Shown here piece after piece: positions 45,115 through 56,802 of a stretch of 64,000 nt of DNA. The notes beneath the pieces were generated by a model. That model worked only from the letters and a program-made list of their open reading frames with translations. It had not been told where the DNA came from and did no database searches. This stretch comes from Pisolithus tinctorius (lineage: Eukaryota; Basidiomycota; Agaricomycetes; Boletales; Pisolithaceae). The DNA lies in the NCBI GenBank assembly GCA_024663395.1, contig JANFAH010000005.1, positions 3,162,001 to 3,226,000 on the forward strand, written 5' to 3'. A program made the position numbers and the translations under genes. The first letter of the stretch is position 1, and every line of letters starts with the position of its first letter.

Positions 45115-46905
45115 GTATCCCCCTCTTAGGAACCAAACCCTTGAGGTTCCATAGGGAAATATGCTCAGAGGGTTATGCAGTGAGGTTGCATGACTTGGAG
45201 TGAGTCCGAGTGCACACACAGTGCCAAGGGAGAGCCCGAGGGCTGGGAAACAGGACAGTGATGACCGGAGGTCCAGTAGTTTGGACCAGAATGGCATAGG
45301 CTGGGTTTGGGGTCAAGGGTCAAGTCCGAGGAGTGTTCTGGGAACCCGAGACCAGAGAAGCAACAACAAGGAGGGCCGGAGACCGGTCTAGGAGGCTGCC
45401 AGATGGTTCTGCAGGCTGGGACAGGGCAAAGCCGAGTCTGGGAGTGACTATACCAGCTGGACAGGGGTTTTCAGAGATAGCGAAAGCTGAGGCCGACATC
45501 TCAGAGGGCCGGAGTTGCACTTCGGAGCTGGGTTAAGGCAAACCGAAGGCTGGGAATGACCAGGTAAGGCCTAGGGGTGTGCTTCAGGGCCAGGTCAGGG
45601 AAAGCCAGAGACCGAAGATGTGCAGGGGACCAGTAATGTCCAACTAATGTACCAGGAGTGTGCCACTAGGGCCAGAGGTGTGCTTCAAAGCCGGTTCAGG
45701 GCAACATGGAGACTGAGAGGGTCCAGAGAGGTCCAGAGATGACCATAAGATGGTCCAGGGGTGTAGCAGGTGCTGCTGAGTGACAACAGAATGACACAAA
45801 GGCTGGGTGCAGGAAAGGCCAGGAAAACCGGTCTAGGAATGTACTGGTTGGACTGGGAGTATGCTGCAGGGGTACAGAGGGTCATGAGAAGTGCTGAGAA
45901 GGCCGGGTTGGGTCCAAGGTCTGCTCCAGGGGGTCATGGGGTCTGAGAGTGTGTATCTACAGAAAAAGAAAACGGATAACAGGAAACCAAGAAAACATAT
46001 AACAAGGAAACAGGAAACCGAAGCCAGAGACAGGGGTCAAAGCCGAAGGCTGAGACCGAGGGTGGCTTAGGCCAGGAGTGGCCAAAGCTGGAGACCGAGA
46101 CCGAGGGCAGCTGAAGCCTGTTGTGCTAAAGTGAGTGGTCTGGCAAAAACAGCAAGACCGAAGACCGGTCAAGGGAACAGAAGGCCTGGAAGGCCGGGAA
46201 CCGGTCTGAGGGTCAGAGAGGACCGGAAGGGGCAGCTGGAGACCGGTCTAATGGTCAGGGAGGGTTAGAAAAGCCAGGTGGGGTCCAGTTGGGAGCCAGT
46301 GAGGACTGAGAGGGTTAGAAAGGCCATGGGAGACCAGTCTTGACCTGGATGGGGCTGTAAGGCTGGAAATCCAAAGAGAGACCGGTCTGGAGTTGGGCCA
46401 GGCCGGAGCAACCAGCTGAAGGCTGGTCTGAAGGAGTCGGAGGGGTTTGGGGTGGCTAGAGGTGACCTGAGGTGCCTTCTAGCTGGTGGGCTGACGACCG
46501 GAGGCCAAAACAGTGTAGGCTGACGGGCTAACACTGAGACCGGGGTAACCAGGGGTAGCAGGGTGTAAACCCGAGGCCGGAAGTGGCAAGCCCAAGTGCC
46601 GAGCACCTTGGAACAGGCCGGATGGGCTTCTGGAGGACAGTGAGGGACCGGGGAGGCTGTCTAGGACAGCGAGAGTTGAGTTTGCACAAAGACTGGAGGG
46701 CTGGACATAGCTAGGCATGAACCAGGGACCAGCAGGTCATGAGACCGGTTCAATGAAGGCCTAGGGATCTCAGCAGGAGGGGAGTCTGGGTGTTGAGTCC
46801 GGTTTAGGGGTGTCCGGAGTTGGTTGGAAGTGGGTTTTCTGGTGGTGAGAAGCCTGAAGGCCAAAAGGGCCACTGGAGGACCGGTTCAGGGGGTCTGGAG
46901 ACCGG

Positions 46906-47256
46906 TGTAGGGAATGTAATTTCCCTACTAGGGGAATTGTTTTATTTTGTTCATTTTATTCAGTTTTGATTCTAGGTGTTTTTTCTGCTAGTGGTACTTA
47001 GAGTTTCGCATTTTGGTCGCTTAGTCAGCACTACCTAGTACTGGATGTAGTTAGTTTTTTTTAAAAACAATAGACGAGTTACCCCGAGACGAGAGACGAG
47101 TTCGAGCAGGTCGTTTCCCTGCACCCAGACAGCCTCAGAAGCCTTCAGACGACTACCAGGATCTTGCTAGGCTATAGAAGCCCCTTTTGGCCTACTCATT
47201 CCCCTCAGATCTCATCATTCCCCTCACTCATCCTCTTTAAATCTCATTTTCCTACA
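46906..47256 (+). repeat. 5' LTR of the gag-only element
   Basis: TGTAGGGAATGTAATTTCCC to CCTACA, 351 bp. The first ~165 bp differ clearly from the 3' LTR, while the last ~185 bp (from GAGTTACCCCGAGACGAG) are identical. Confidence 0.9.
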
Positions 47257-47257
47257 A

Positions 47258-47275
47258 CTGGAGCCCACCGCGAGG
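47258..47275 (+). promoter_or_regulatory. Primer-binding site of the gag-only element
   Basis: CTGGAGCCCACCGCGAGG directly follows the 5' LTR; TGG pairs with a tRNA CCA end. The matching tRNA cannot be named without a search. Confidence 0.55.
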
Positions 47276-47482
47276 GGCTTCTGTCTTAGCCTGGCACCCA
47301 TCCCAACCTTCCCAGATTCATTTTTGCAGTCTCCAGCTTCGTTTTAGCAATTTCCAGGCTCGTTTTAACAGATTTTCGCCTCTCGGCCTCATTTTTGCAG
47401 TCACTTCGCTCGCATTTTCGTGTTTTCCCACTCGCGCGCACTCACTTATCAAGCATTCACACTCGTATAAACTCCCGAAGTC

Positions 47483-48844
47483 ATGTTCGGCCTCAAGATT
47501 CCGTGTCGAGGCTCGCCCGAAGCACCGAGCTTCTCTGGGCGCCCCGAGGACCTTCGAAGCTATTTTGATGACATAATCGACTTCTGTGATGGATTCGGCC
47601 TCTCAGACGGGCTCGCACGCATCAAATTCGCACTCAAGTATGCGCCTGTTGAGATGGTGGACCTCTGGTCCCACTTGGCAGATACCAGGAATGGAGATTG
47701 GAGTTATTTTACCTCAGAAGTGGTCCGGCTGTACCCAGAGCTGGAGGAGTCCTGCAGGAACCAATTTTTTAGACTGAAAAGTGCACTCGCAAGCTCGGAC
47801 ACCATCTCGGTATCTTCCCTGGGCGAGTATTTCCGCAGCTTTTGTCGTTTTTCGCTGTCTCTCGAAAAGCAGAAAGAGTCGACATCTCATCTACCTGTTG
47901 TGTTTTTTTATGGATTCCCGCCCAAATTCAGATGCAAGCTGCTCGAGTTTCTTGACTCGCCAGATCAAGAGCTTACTGTGTCTAGTCTTATGATTGCAGC
48001 TAAACGGATTCTCGCACTGAGCAGCGGCCTCTGGAAGAGCTGCAAGGTCGACAGTTCGCGCGCGCAGCCACCACAAGCCTCGGACAGCCGTACACCCCGC
48101 CGTTTGTATTCGTTCTGCTTCTTCTGCGGACTTTCAGGCCATATTCGGGCAGGTTGCCATTCATTCAAGTCGTATTTAGCTTCGGGAAAGTGTCTACTCA
48201 TAAACGGCCGCGTTGTTCTACCTACAGGACTGGAAATACCGCGCGAAGTTGCCGGACGAACTCTACGAGACCGTCTCGACAACTGGTCTTCGTTGACAAG
48301 CCAGTTCGAGACTTGTAGGGGCTCGTCGCTTGCTCGCTCACTTTCACCCATGGCCGCACCCTCTCGAAGCGTGTTCGACACACCATCGCGTGTACCTGCT
48401 CGAATGAGCGTCGTGTCTACTCGGTCCCTACCTACTCTCCAGCCCAAGCCAGTGGTACCTGAACCACCAGCCATTCAGTCTCGTCGCTCGTCAGCTGAGC
48501 GCTCTCGTAGCTCACCACATGCACAGCCACATACCCAGGGTGAATCGCCCTCGCGTCGTCATTCACATTCACGCTCGCAGACTCGAAAGGGTTCGTACAT
48601 ACATTTGAAAGATGAATTCATACCGGTCCAGTCGTATTCCCGCAGCTTGAAGCAGCGTCACGCTCGAAGGCGCTCATGTTCATATTCGACTAGTGGCTCA
48701 CCCCCTTCTTCCTTGTCGTCGTCATCATCCTCACGCTCGTGCTCTCGTTCACGTTTGAGGAAGGCGTATTCATACATCCGTTCCAAACCGAAGCGGTCGC
48801 GCAGCCGCAGTCGCACGCCCCGGCGCTCTCGAAGAGCGCGTTGA
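47483..48844 (+). CDS. Gag-like protein with zinc knuckle and SR-rich tail
   Basis: A 453-residue uninterrupted frame. Residues 1-190 look like a retrotransposon capsid domain (F-S-G-R-P-E-D-L-R-S-Y-F near the start, V-V-R-L-Y-P-E-L, S-L-G-E-Y-F-R-S-F). A CCHC knuckle C-F-F-C-x4-H-x4-C is at 212-225. From about 330 the protein is extremely rich in Ser and Arg with S-R and R-S dipeptides and ends R-T-P-R-R-S-R-R-A-R; such tails bind RNA or splicing factors. It should bind and package the element's RNA. The only ORF of its element; start chosen as the first ATG after the leader. Confidence 0.85.
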   Translation: MFGLKIPCRGSPEAPSFSGRPEDLRSYFDDIIDFCDGFGLSDGLARIKFALKYAPVEMVDLWSHLADTRNGDWSYFTSEVVRLYPELEESCRNQFFRLKSALASSDTISVSSLGEYFRSFCRFSLSLEKQKESTSHLPVVFFYGFPPKFRCKLLEFLDSPDQELTVSSLMIAAKRILALSSGLWKSCKVDSSRAQPPQASDSRTPRRLYSFCFFCGLSGHIRAGCHSFKSYLASGKCLLINGRVVLPTGLEIPREVAGRTLRDRLDNWSSLTSQFETCRGSSLARSLSPMAAPSRSVFDTPSRVPARMSVVSTRSLPTLQPKPVVPEPPAIQSRRSSAERSRSSPHAQPHTQGESPSRRHSHSRSQTRKGSYIHLKDEFIPVQSYSRSLKQRHARRRSCSYSTSGSPPSSLSSSSSSRSCSRSRLRKAYSYIRSKPKRSRSRSRTPRRSRRAR

Positions 48845-49699
48845 TGCTGCATGTCGCACAAATTCCATTATGTTGTTTTTACTTCCTTTGCTTATGGATC
48901 TTACAGTATCTAGTATGGATCTACCTGCGTCGTAATGCGGAATTTTTGGTACATTAGATATGTTTGAATTTTCTTGTTTTGCCCTTCGTCTTTTACCCCC
49001 CAGGCTCGAGTTCCCCGCAGAACACTGAGTAGCATTGCACCTAGCACCTCCCCGCGCTCTACACGACACCTCCCATCCGCGGATACAGTTCTGACGAAAT
49101 TACTGCCGACACCGCTCGTCGCTTGTCAAGACAAATGCTACCTCCCTCGTACCGAGCACATACCGAGCGTGTATCTCGCTCGTTATCACGCCGTGCCTCT
49201 CGCTTTTTGGCAGGCTCGTTCTACTCGACGTTAGCTCTCTGTTGGTACCAAGATCGCTTGCAGGCGCCCAGCCGTTGAGGAGATATTCGCGTTTTTTTTT
49301 TGTGGATAGGTCCATTCTCAGGGTCCTGTAGTCGTATCTCGCCCGTTTCTCGACCGGATCTCTCGCTTTTCGGGATCCTGATGCTACTATTCGACAGCTT
49401 CAGAATGGTAGCTTTTCCGTCGTCGTCGCTGCAGAACTTGTGGCTACATTTGGTTTTTGGTGGATGAGGGTACCCTTGGGCAGTTTTGTGGATATCTCAG
49501 GATCGGGCGCACAGGTTCTCTGTGCTCATTTTGTGGGGTAGTCGCTGCATTCCATTCTGCCGCCATGTCTCGTTTCGCACCGTTCAGAGCACCTGTTTTT
49601 CGTCGATGAGTCATTCTCTTGCCCCCTCTGTCGTGACTTCGGATTCTTAGCCACCTTCGGGTTGACTGGGGATAGTCAAGATCTCGAGTACCCCTGGGA

Positions 49700-50052
49700 T
49701 GTAGGGAATGCAATTTCCCTACCGGGGGAATTGCCTTATTTTGCTTGTTTTACTTCATTTTCATTCTAGATACTTTTTTCTTTGAGTTGCACTTAGATTT
49801 CGCATTTTTGGTTGCTTAGTCAGCAGTAGTGCTACTTGTGTATGGTTTTTTTCCTTTAGAAAAAAATAGATGAGTTACCCCGAGACGAGAGACGAGTTCG
49901 AGCAGGTCGTTTCCCTGCACCCAGACAGCCTCAGAAGCCTTCAGACGACTACCAGGATCTTGCTAGGCTATAGAAGCCCCTTTTGGCCTACTCATTCCCC
50001 TCAGATCTCATCATTCCCCTCACTCATCCTCTTTAAATCTCATTTTCCTACA
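49700..50052 (+). repeat. 3' LTR of the gag-only element
   Basis: 353 bp, TGTAGGGAATGCAATTTCCC to CCTACA. Identical to the 5' LTR in its second half only. Confidence 0.9.
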
Positions 50053-51469
50053 CCGGGTGAGGCCTAGGGGTGTTCCAGCTGAAAGGCTGACAACAGGAGG
50101 CCAAGACTGGTGAGACCAGTGAACACACAATCACCAAGGCCGAGGACCACCGAGACAGTGAGACTGGAGTACCAACACAAATGTCAGGGGCTGGGAGCAA
50201 CCCAGGGCAGGTGGTTCGGGAGTGCTTCAGTATGCAAGGACCGGGCCAAGGAACTGGGAACCGGTGTGCAGGGACCAAGTGGGGCTGTGCTGAGGGCACC
50301 GGAGTGGTAGCGGACAGGAGTTTGGAAGAGAGTAGGTCACTAGCAAGGTCCCTTATCCCCCTCTTAGGGTAGACTTCCCAAGTCTACAGGGGTACAAGGT
50401 ATGGGCTAGGAACACCAAGAGGAGTACTGGACAGGTAGTAGGAGTACTACCACTGGAGTTGCAAGTCCGAGTACTGAGAATGCTGAGACCAGCTTAACAG
50501 GTGTCAAGACCGGTTTTGGGAAGCTTTTTCAAGGCCGGAAAAGCTTTAAAAGCGGAGATACAAGGCTGGCAGAGCAGGCCAGACTGGTATGGGGATAGTA
50601 AAGAGTGTTGGAGTCACAGGTGAGGGTATGAAGGCCAGAACCAGAGCCTGAGAGGAAACCAGAAGGCCGGTGAAGACCAGTAGGCCAAAAGACAACCGGT
50701 AAGACCAGAGTTGGGAGAGTGGGTAGGACCAGGGTTCCAGAGTCGATGGTGGGGTGACAGTGGCAATGGATAGGGGAAGGTGAGGGTCAGCTGGTACCCG
50801 AAGGGGCCTCGTGAACATACAAGTTCCGGGGCGAGTGGGTGAGCTGGGAAACAGACCGGCAGAGTCAGGGGGTTGTCAGATGGGCCAAAGCCCGGGGTGT
50901 CTTGCAAGAAAATTCATGCTCCAAGGCGGGGTTGACATCAGGGGGGTTAGCAAACTTTAGTATTAGGCAGGGATAGGTGACTGCACTACACTCAGCCACC
51001 AACGGGTGCCTATTGAGTGGGCTAGTCAGTTCCCTACAACCAAGATACTTCAGTTCCTAACAGGTTGACAAGGCTGGTTAAAACAGGGGTCGGAGACCGA
51101 GAGAGAACCAAGGCTGGGTCCACCAAGGACCGGAAAGAGGTGCTAGGTCAAGACCATAGCACCGGGGTAGAGGACAGGGGTAGTTCCAGGAGGAGGGAGA
51201 GGCCCAAAGGCCAAATGAGTGACAGAGGGAGTAGCATAGAGCTACCCAAGGGGTATCAGAGTCCGAAGCAGGCCAGAGATGGGAGACCAGCCAAAAGAAA
51301 CGAGTCCGGAGTGAGCAAGGCCGGTCAGGGGCTCTAAGGAAGTCCGGAGACCACAGGCCGGACAAAGGGTGACAAGGCCTAGTGAGGGAAGGAAGACCGG
51401 AACTCAGGAGAGTGGTCATAAAGGAGTCCAGAGGTGGAAAAAGCGGACACAAATAGGGGGACCGGAGTG

Positions 51470-51660
51470 TAGCACTAATTGATTTGTCTCTACCAAGACC
51501 ACCAGTTTCAGCTTCTGGTGTACCAGAGTACCAACTTGTTGACCCAGTTAGGATCCTGGGGTAGACTCTAATTGTTTTGTCTCAACCAAGACCACCGGTT
51601 TTGGCTTCCAGAGTACAAAGTTACCAACTTGTTAACCCAGTTAGGATCCCGGGGTGGACA
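51470..51660 (+). repeat. Direct repeat of about 105 bp within LARD
   Basis: Two copies of a unit with TTTGTCTCTACCAAGACCAC, then ACCAACTTGTTGACCCAGTT, in the internal region of the LARD-like element. Confidence 0.75.
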
Positions 51661-52989
51661 GAGGACAGGGAAAGGACCGGAAATGAGGTCAGGGACCGGG
51701 ATAGGGGCCGGAGGACCAGCAGACCGGTCCTAGACTGAAGACCAGGGCCAGGAGCAAGTCCGAAGGACTAGCATGCCCAGGGGGTGCCTTCAAGTGAAAA
51801 GAGAGGCCAGAAGAGAGGTCAGGGACTGGGCTAAGGCCCAGAGGGGTGGCAGACTGGTCCTAGACCGAAACAGAGGTGTCATGCACTAGCTAAGACTACT
51901 GGAGCTGAGGCCTGGTACAAGTCCAAAGGACAAGCACCATCCCGAGGCCGAGGTGACTAGTGCAGCACTGGGACAATGGACAGGAGACCCAGGAGGGGTC
52001 TGTAAGGAACAGAAAAGGTCTGAGGAGAGCCAGGACCGGTCCAAACCTAGTAACAGGTCTAGACAAGTCCGGGTGAGGTGGCTGAATCAAACCGGGGCCG
52101 AGAGGGCCAGTAACAAAGGGCAGGAGGCTGAGGGAAGTGGCAAACTGGCTTCAGACAAGTCTGAGTGAGTGTGGACAAGCCAACCCAGGGCTGGACAGGC
52201 TGGTGACAGACAGTTCTGGAGACTGGAAAGGGGGTCCAGGGCTCCAAGGCCAGTGTAGCAAAGGCCAAGGGTGGAGACCGGACCCAAAACTGCTGAAGCC
52301 GAGTGCCGATGGGGAACCAGGGAAGGTGTTGAGGGCCGGGACTGGCTAAGTCCAGGCCTGTGGGCTGCACCGGAGGTGCACAGATGTCCGAAGACCAATA
52401 TCAGGGAGTCAGGAGGTCAAATGAGTGATGAGACCCCAGTGTTCAATACAGTAGAACTGGACGAAGACAGCTGGGCTAGAGTGCTGGGATGACTGAGGTA
52501 AGGACTGTGGTGAAGACCAGGGTGACCAGCCAGGGGTCTGAGGTAGCTCAGGGGAGCTAACAGAAGTGAGTCCGGTTGATGAGGCCGGCTCAGGGGCAAG
52601 TCCGGAGGGTAACTCCGACCTGGAAGTGGGCTCAGGTGTGAACCCAGGTTGGTGGTGAGTCCAGATGGTGAGTCCGACTCAGGGGCTGACATGGCCGGTC
52701 CGGAGTCAGGAGAAAATGAGTGGCAGGCAGGGCTCAGGAGCAAGGGAATGGATGCATTAAGTTTTGACTACTAAGGACCATAGTGTCAGGGGTAATGCAA
52801 CCTGGGGGTGTGCAGAGTGCTGAGGGGTGCCGGGTTACCTCTCTGCTTTAGCAGAGATCTCCAGGTTGGGCTCCGGAGTCAGAGGAGAGGTATCCCAATG
52901 AGTCCCAATGGGCAAGGCCATGGGTAGGGGCTCTAGAGCAGGACCTAGACATGATGAAGTGACTTGCACAAGTGTGAGTCAGAATATAC

Positions 52990-53932
52990 TGTGAAGTACG
53001 GGTTTACCCTCGGGTGACTGGGCTTCAAGACTGGGTGACAGGGGCTAGTCCAGGTGGCCAGAGTCAAGGCTGGAAGACAGGGCTTAAGTCTGAGTGGCCA
53101 AAGTTGAGGCTGGGAGACAGGGGCCAAGTCTGGTTGGACCGGAGTCAAGGCCGGAGGTCAGGGGCTAAGTCCGGAGGACCGGACTTAAGGCCGGGAGCGC
53201 GGGAATAAGACCGGTAGCATGGGAAACCGACCGGTCTTGGGGTGCGCACAGGGGGAAGCTGGTCCGGGGTTGGATCTACTTCCCTTGGTCTCAGCTTATG
53301 TGCTGTACCCTTATGCAAGCTGGGGAGAGGTCCGGGACAGGGGTCGGGGATAGCTTAAGGCTCGGCCTTAGCTATAGAATAGTCTCGAGGGGTAGTACGG
53401 AGTTGAGGGTAATACTTAATTGATATTCTGACTGAGGGTGCTACAAAGTATGTACAGGGGTTAAATACATGAGGCCAGTCCGGGATAATGAACATAGAGC
53501 TGGACTTGTTAATAAGCTATTAGCAAGAAAATTAGCAAGAGAATGGATAGCCACAGTGGCTGTTCCGAGGCTAATAGCCAAAGTCCGGGTGACCGGCATA
53601 CTGGGGTCAGACACAGGATTTGTACAGTAAGCGAAAGTCAGATGAATGGGCTAGACTAAATATAGTACAAACAAAGGGAAACAGACCGGAGTTATGTCTG
53701 GGTGACCCAGACATGGACCTAGGAGGACCGGGGTGGAGCAGCGCAAGGCCAGGAGGCCGAAATGAACCGGAGATAGGGGTAAAACGCTGGACTTGAGTTA
53801 TGCAGGCTGGAGTTGAGTTATCTAGGGCCGGGATTGGGTTGTCTAGGCTGGACCAGGACCGGAGTTGACCGGAGTTAGGGGCTAGGGGTCTGGACTGGGC
53901 TGAGTCCGAGTCCGAGAGTCATGGATATGACA
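52990..53932 (-). repeat. LARD 5' LTR (right)
   Basis: Same ends and length as 44172-45114. On the minus strand it is followed by GTATATTCTGACTCACACTT, similar to the segment after the gypsy-1 5' LTR, in the primer-binding position. Confidence 0.9.
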
Positions 53933-54648
53933 ATAGGGGTAAGAGGAAGGTAGCCTCAGCAAGATCAAATGGAAACAGCAGCTTGACACCATGTACCATT
54001 AAGTAAGGGGATAAACCCATGGATTTCAAGATGGTGACCCACTTGGCCCAGAACATGGAGTGCACAATGGTGTGCCAGCAGCGGTTGTTGTTTTCGCAGC
54101 TCTTCATGATCGCCTCGCAAACATCATAGTGGCAATGCTCTACAATGCCATTAGCCTGAGAGTTGTAAGGAGAGATATGGATGTGACAGATATGATATTG
54201 CACAGCTAGGGCATCTAAGGCTTGGACGAACATGGGACCATTGTCAGTGACAATTTCAGAAAGCAGACCCCAGCGACATAGAATGTCCTCGAAGATGAAG
54301 GATGCAAGTGCGGTACTATTTTCTGTGCACAACATGCACCATTTGGGATATGAGGTGAGTGCACAATGAGCCTGTACTATGTAGTGGTAGCTGCTGGCTT
54401 TGGGCATTAGCATCATGTCAATGTGAGCTTTATGAAACAGGCCCCCTATCATGGGTACAGTGGGGGGGATATGAAGCTTCTGCATCTGGTGGATCTGGCA
54501 TTTGTGACAAGTGTGGACATACCACTTCACATCCTCGACAAGAAGAGGCCACTAGAAGCGAAGGAGAAGGTGCGTGCAGACTGTGAAGACACCCTTGTGT
54601 CCGAGGTCGTCATGTGCCTCTTTGATGAGATGATACCACTTGGATTTG
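53933..54648 (-). pseudogene. Gypsy-2 integrase N-terminal zinc and core domains
   Basis: Minus-strand frame (54530-53937) with C-H-K-C-Q-I-H, then the DDE core: I-D-M-M, V-T-D-N-G-P-M-F and a glutamate in G-I-V-E-H. The protein breaks at the ATAGG duplication, where the LARD-like element is inserted, and resumes at 44171. Many CpG-type replacements are likely. Confidence 0.87.
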
Positions 54649-56802
54649 TCAATGACTAGCTGGTGCTGTCTGTGGTTCTCTATGCCATAGATTTCCATCT
54701 AGGAGGAAGAAGCAGCTAGCCAAATTGAAGAAGGATGAGTACTGTGCATCAGTAAGGTCAGGAGGTTGCTCGCAGGTCGCAAGGAATGCATGGATCATTT
54801 CTATCTTCACTTTGCATGCCCGGGCTTTCATGGACCGCAGGATGGCAGGGTCATCAGGGGTATTGGAAGGGTTATTAGCATCAGCAGTTGCAGCAAACAT
54901 GAGATAAAAGGATGCAGGCAGCGGGAGGCTTGCCCAATGATAAGCGGGTGGCAGTAAGGAATGGTGATCTTGACTGGAAAGCAACATAGGAGGCAGGTGG
55001 TCATTGACAACCTGTGTAGAGAAAGAATAAAAACGGTCTAGCCAATCCTCATGGTCGTCATCCTCAGGTGGGTCGAGCTCTGACTGCAGACGGCAGGATA
55101 AGCCATCAGGGCCGGCATGCCTGTCTGCAGGGATGTGCATGAGTTTGAATGAGAAGAGGAGGACACCAGTGATCCAGCGATTGATCATTGCATTAGGCTG
55201 CAGATCTGGGTTATTTATCATGCCCTTAATATACTTCGCATCTACCTCCACAGTGAAGTTAGTGAGACCGAAGATGTATATGCATACTGCATGCAACACA
55301 CAGAAAAGACCATACAACTCAAGTTTGGCCTGGGAGTAGTGGCTTTCCACTTTGTTGAGGGTGATGGATCTGAAGCAACTTGGGTGCCACCTGCCATCTT
55401 CACCGAGCTGGTAGAGGATATAGCCAACTGTGATGACTGAGGTGTCGACTGCTAGAATTACTTCACGACTGCACTCGTAGTCAATTCTTCAGAGTGTGGG
55501 GGACTTTACAATTTCGTCCTTGAGTCATTGCATGGCAGTGCATTGTGGTTCATCCCATGTGAATGGTACGTCTTTCCACATGAGCATGACTAGTGGCCAT
55601 GCAATCTTGGCGAAGTCTTTGATGAAGATGCATAGCACACTGCAGACACCGAGGAACCATGAACCTGTGTCAGGTTGCAGCACTCAGGTTAGTTGCAGAT
55701 CTTCTGCACTTTGCTCTCTTCTGGAATGCGACCTTCAAAGGTGCACTTGTGGCCGACGATCACAGCAGATGGAGCGGCTAGCATGAACTTCTTTGCCAAG
55801 ATGGTGGCTCCAATGTTCTGCAAACGCTGAAGGATATGGTTAACAACTATACAGTGATTCCAGATAAATTTCTGAATCCCAGGATTCTCCAGGATAGTCT
55901 CATAGGACCCATCTGCACACTGATAGTGGGTGGTCTCGGATTTTACAGGGACATCATCTATGAAGGGCAGGGTATGATGTGGGATCTCATCCTGGAGAAC
56001 AAATGCAGTATCTCCCTGGTATACCTGGACTGCATTCACATGACCTTGTGGCAGGGTAGTAAGCCAGTGCGGTCCGAGCAGGGTACCGAAAGTGGTGAGG
56101 TTGCAGGAATCCACATGAAGTGCGTGCTGGTCATACCCAGAGTAGAGGTCCATCATCGCATATACCATGTACCTGGCAAAGGATTCTGCGAGATGTTCTA
56201 TGAAGGGCAGAATGGATGCATTGTGGATGGTCACTGCATTCAGGGGCTGTAAGTCATGCACAAGGCGAAGAGACTTTCTGTCTTTCTTTACTATGCAGAA
56301 CCAGCAGGAGTGGTAAGCCACTGTAGAAGGTTTGTACATGCCAGACTTGATGCGATCTTTAATCATGTCTATGACTTGGGCATGTATTGCATTTGGAATA
56401 GGGATATTGCATTGGACCCAAGGTGTGTGTGGAATCATAGGGATCTTTACAGGTGGGAAGTAACATTCGTCTAGGTGTCCATGCTCTGTAATGTCCCATG
56501 TGAATGCAGGCTTGTGGACTGAGATGAGCCAAGTCATGAGCTTAAGTTCTTCTGGCCAAAGCCAATCTGTGGGATCAAGGTCAAGTTCCGTGGTCCATTT
56601 GGCAGTGAAGTGGATGCCTGGAGCAAAATCTGGTGGGTGGGTCAGAAGTGGTTGGAGACCAGCAAGCAGATCATCTGGCAGGCTGCGCACAATGTGGTAT
56701 TCTTCCACCATCAGGGCAGGTACTGTCCGAACCTTCTTGGCAACTGGCTTGTAAACGAGAGTGCAAACCGCGGGATCTAGTTGATAAACACTGCCGAGAG
56801 CA
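54649..56802 (-). pseudogene. Gypsy-2 reverse transcriptase and RNase H
   Basis: The RT frame (about 56790-55689) starts at a linker Y-K-P-V-A-K-K-V-R-T, then W-L-W-P-E-E-L-K-L, V-H-D-L-Q-P-L-N-A-V-T-I, D-L-Y-S-G-Y-D, the catalytic F-I-D-D and H-K-C-T-F-E-G. RNase H (about 55500-54649) has A-V-D-T-S, Y-S-Q-A-K-L-E-L-Y-G-L and V-E-V-D-A-K-Y-I-K-G-M. Stops lie near 55686, 55530 and 55490. Gag and protease are missing on its 5' side, where repeat A begins. Confidence 0.87.

Larger units (their letters stand above)
46906..50052 (+). mobile_element. Gag-only LTR retrotransposon (TR-GAG-like), duplication CCGG
   Basis: LTRs 46906-47256 and 49700-50052 (TGTAGGGAATG to CATTTTCCTACA) enclose 2.44 kb with a single gag ORF and no protease, RT or integrase. 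CCGG flanks both sides (46902-46905, 50053-50056). A TGG-starting primer-binding site follows the left LTR. It keeps a high CpG content, unlike older repeats, so it is young. It is nested in the LARD-like element and would depend on an autonomous relative for reverse transcription and integration. Confidence 0.92.
44172..53932 (-). mobile_element. Complete non-coding LTR element (LARD-like), duplication ATAGG
   Basis: Two 943-bp LTRs (44172-45114, 52990-53932) in the same orientation, differing mainly by CpG-type transitions, with ATAGG on both outer sides (44167-44171, 53933-53937). A purine-rich AAGAGGGGGATAC next to the left LTR on the minus strand is a polypurine tract, so the element reads minus. 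Its internal region (45115-52989, less the nested element) is about 4.7 kb rich in CCGG and GACCGG with no recognisable gag or pol. It must be mobilised in trans. It sits in gypsy-2 integrase. Confidence 0.9.

Noticed and set aside
48658..48861. Minus-strand frame rich in Arg and Glu opposite the gag SR tail
   Set aside because: Shadow of the SR-coding repeat on the other strand (antisense of TCG and CGA codons).
45115..52989. Proline/serine-rich proteins on the minus strand of the LARD interior
   Set aside because: Frames are short, overlapping and compositionally driven, with no motif of gag, pol or any other family.
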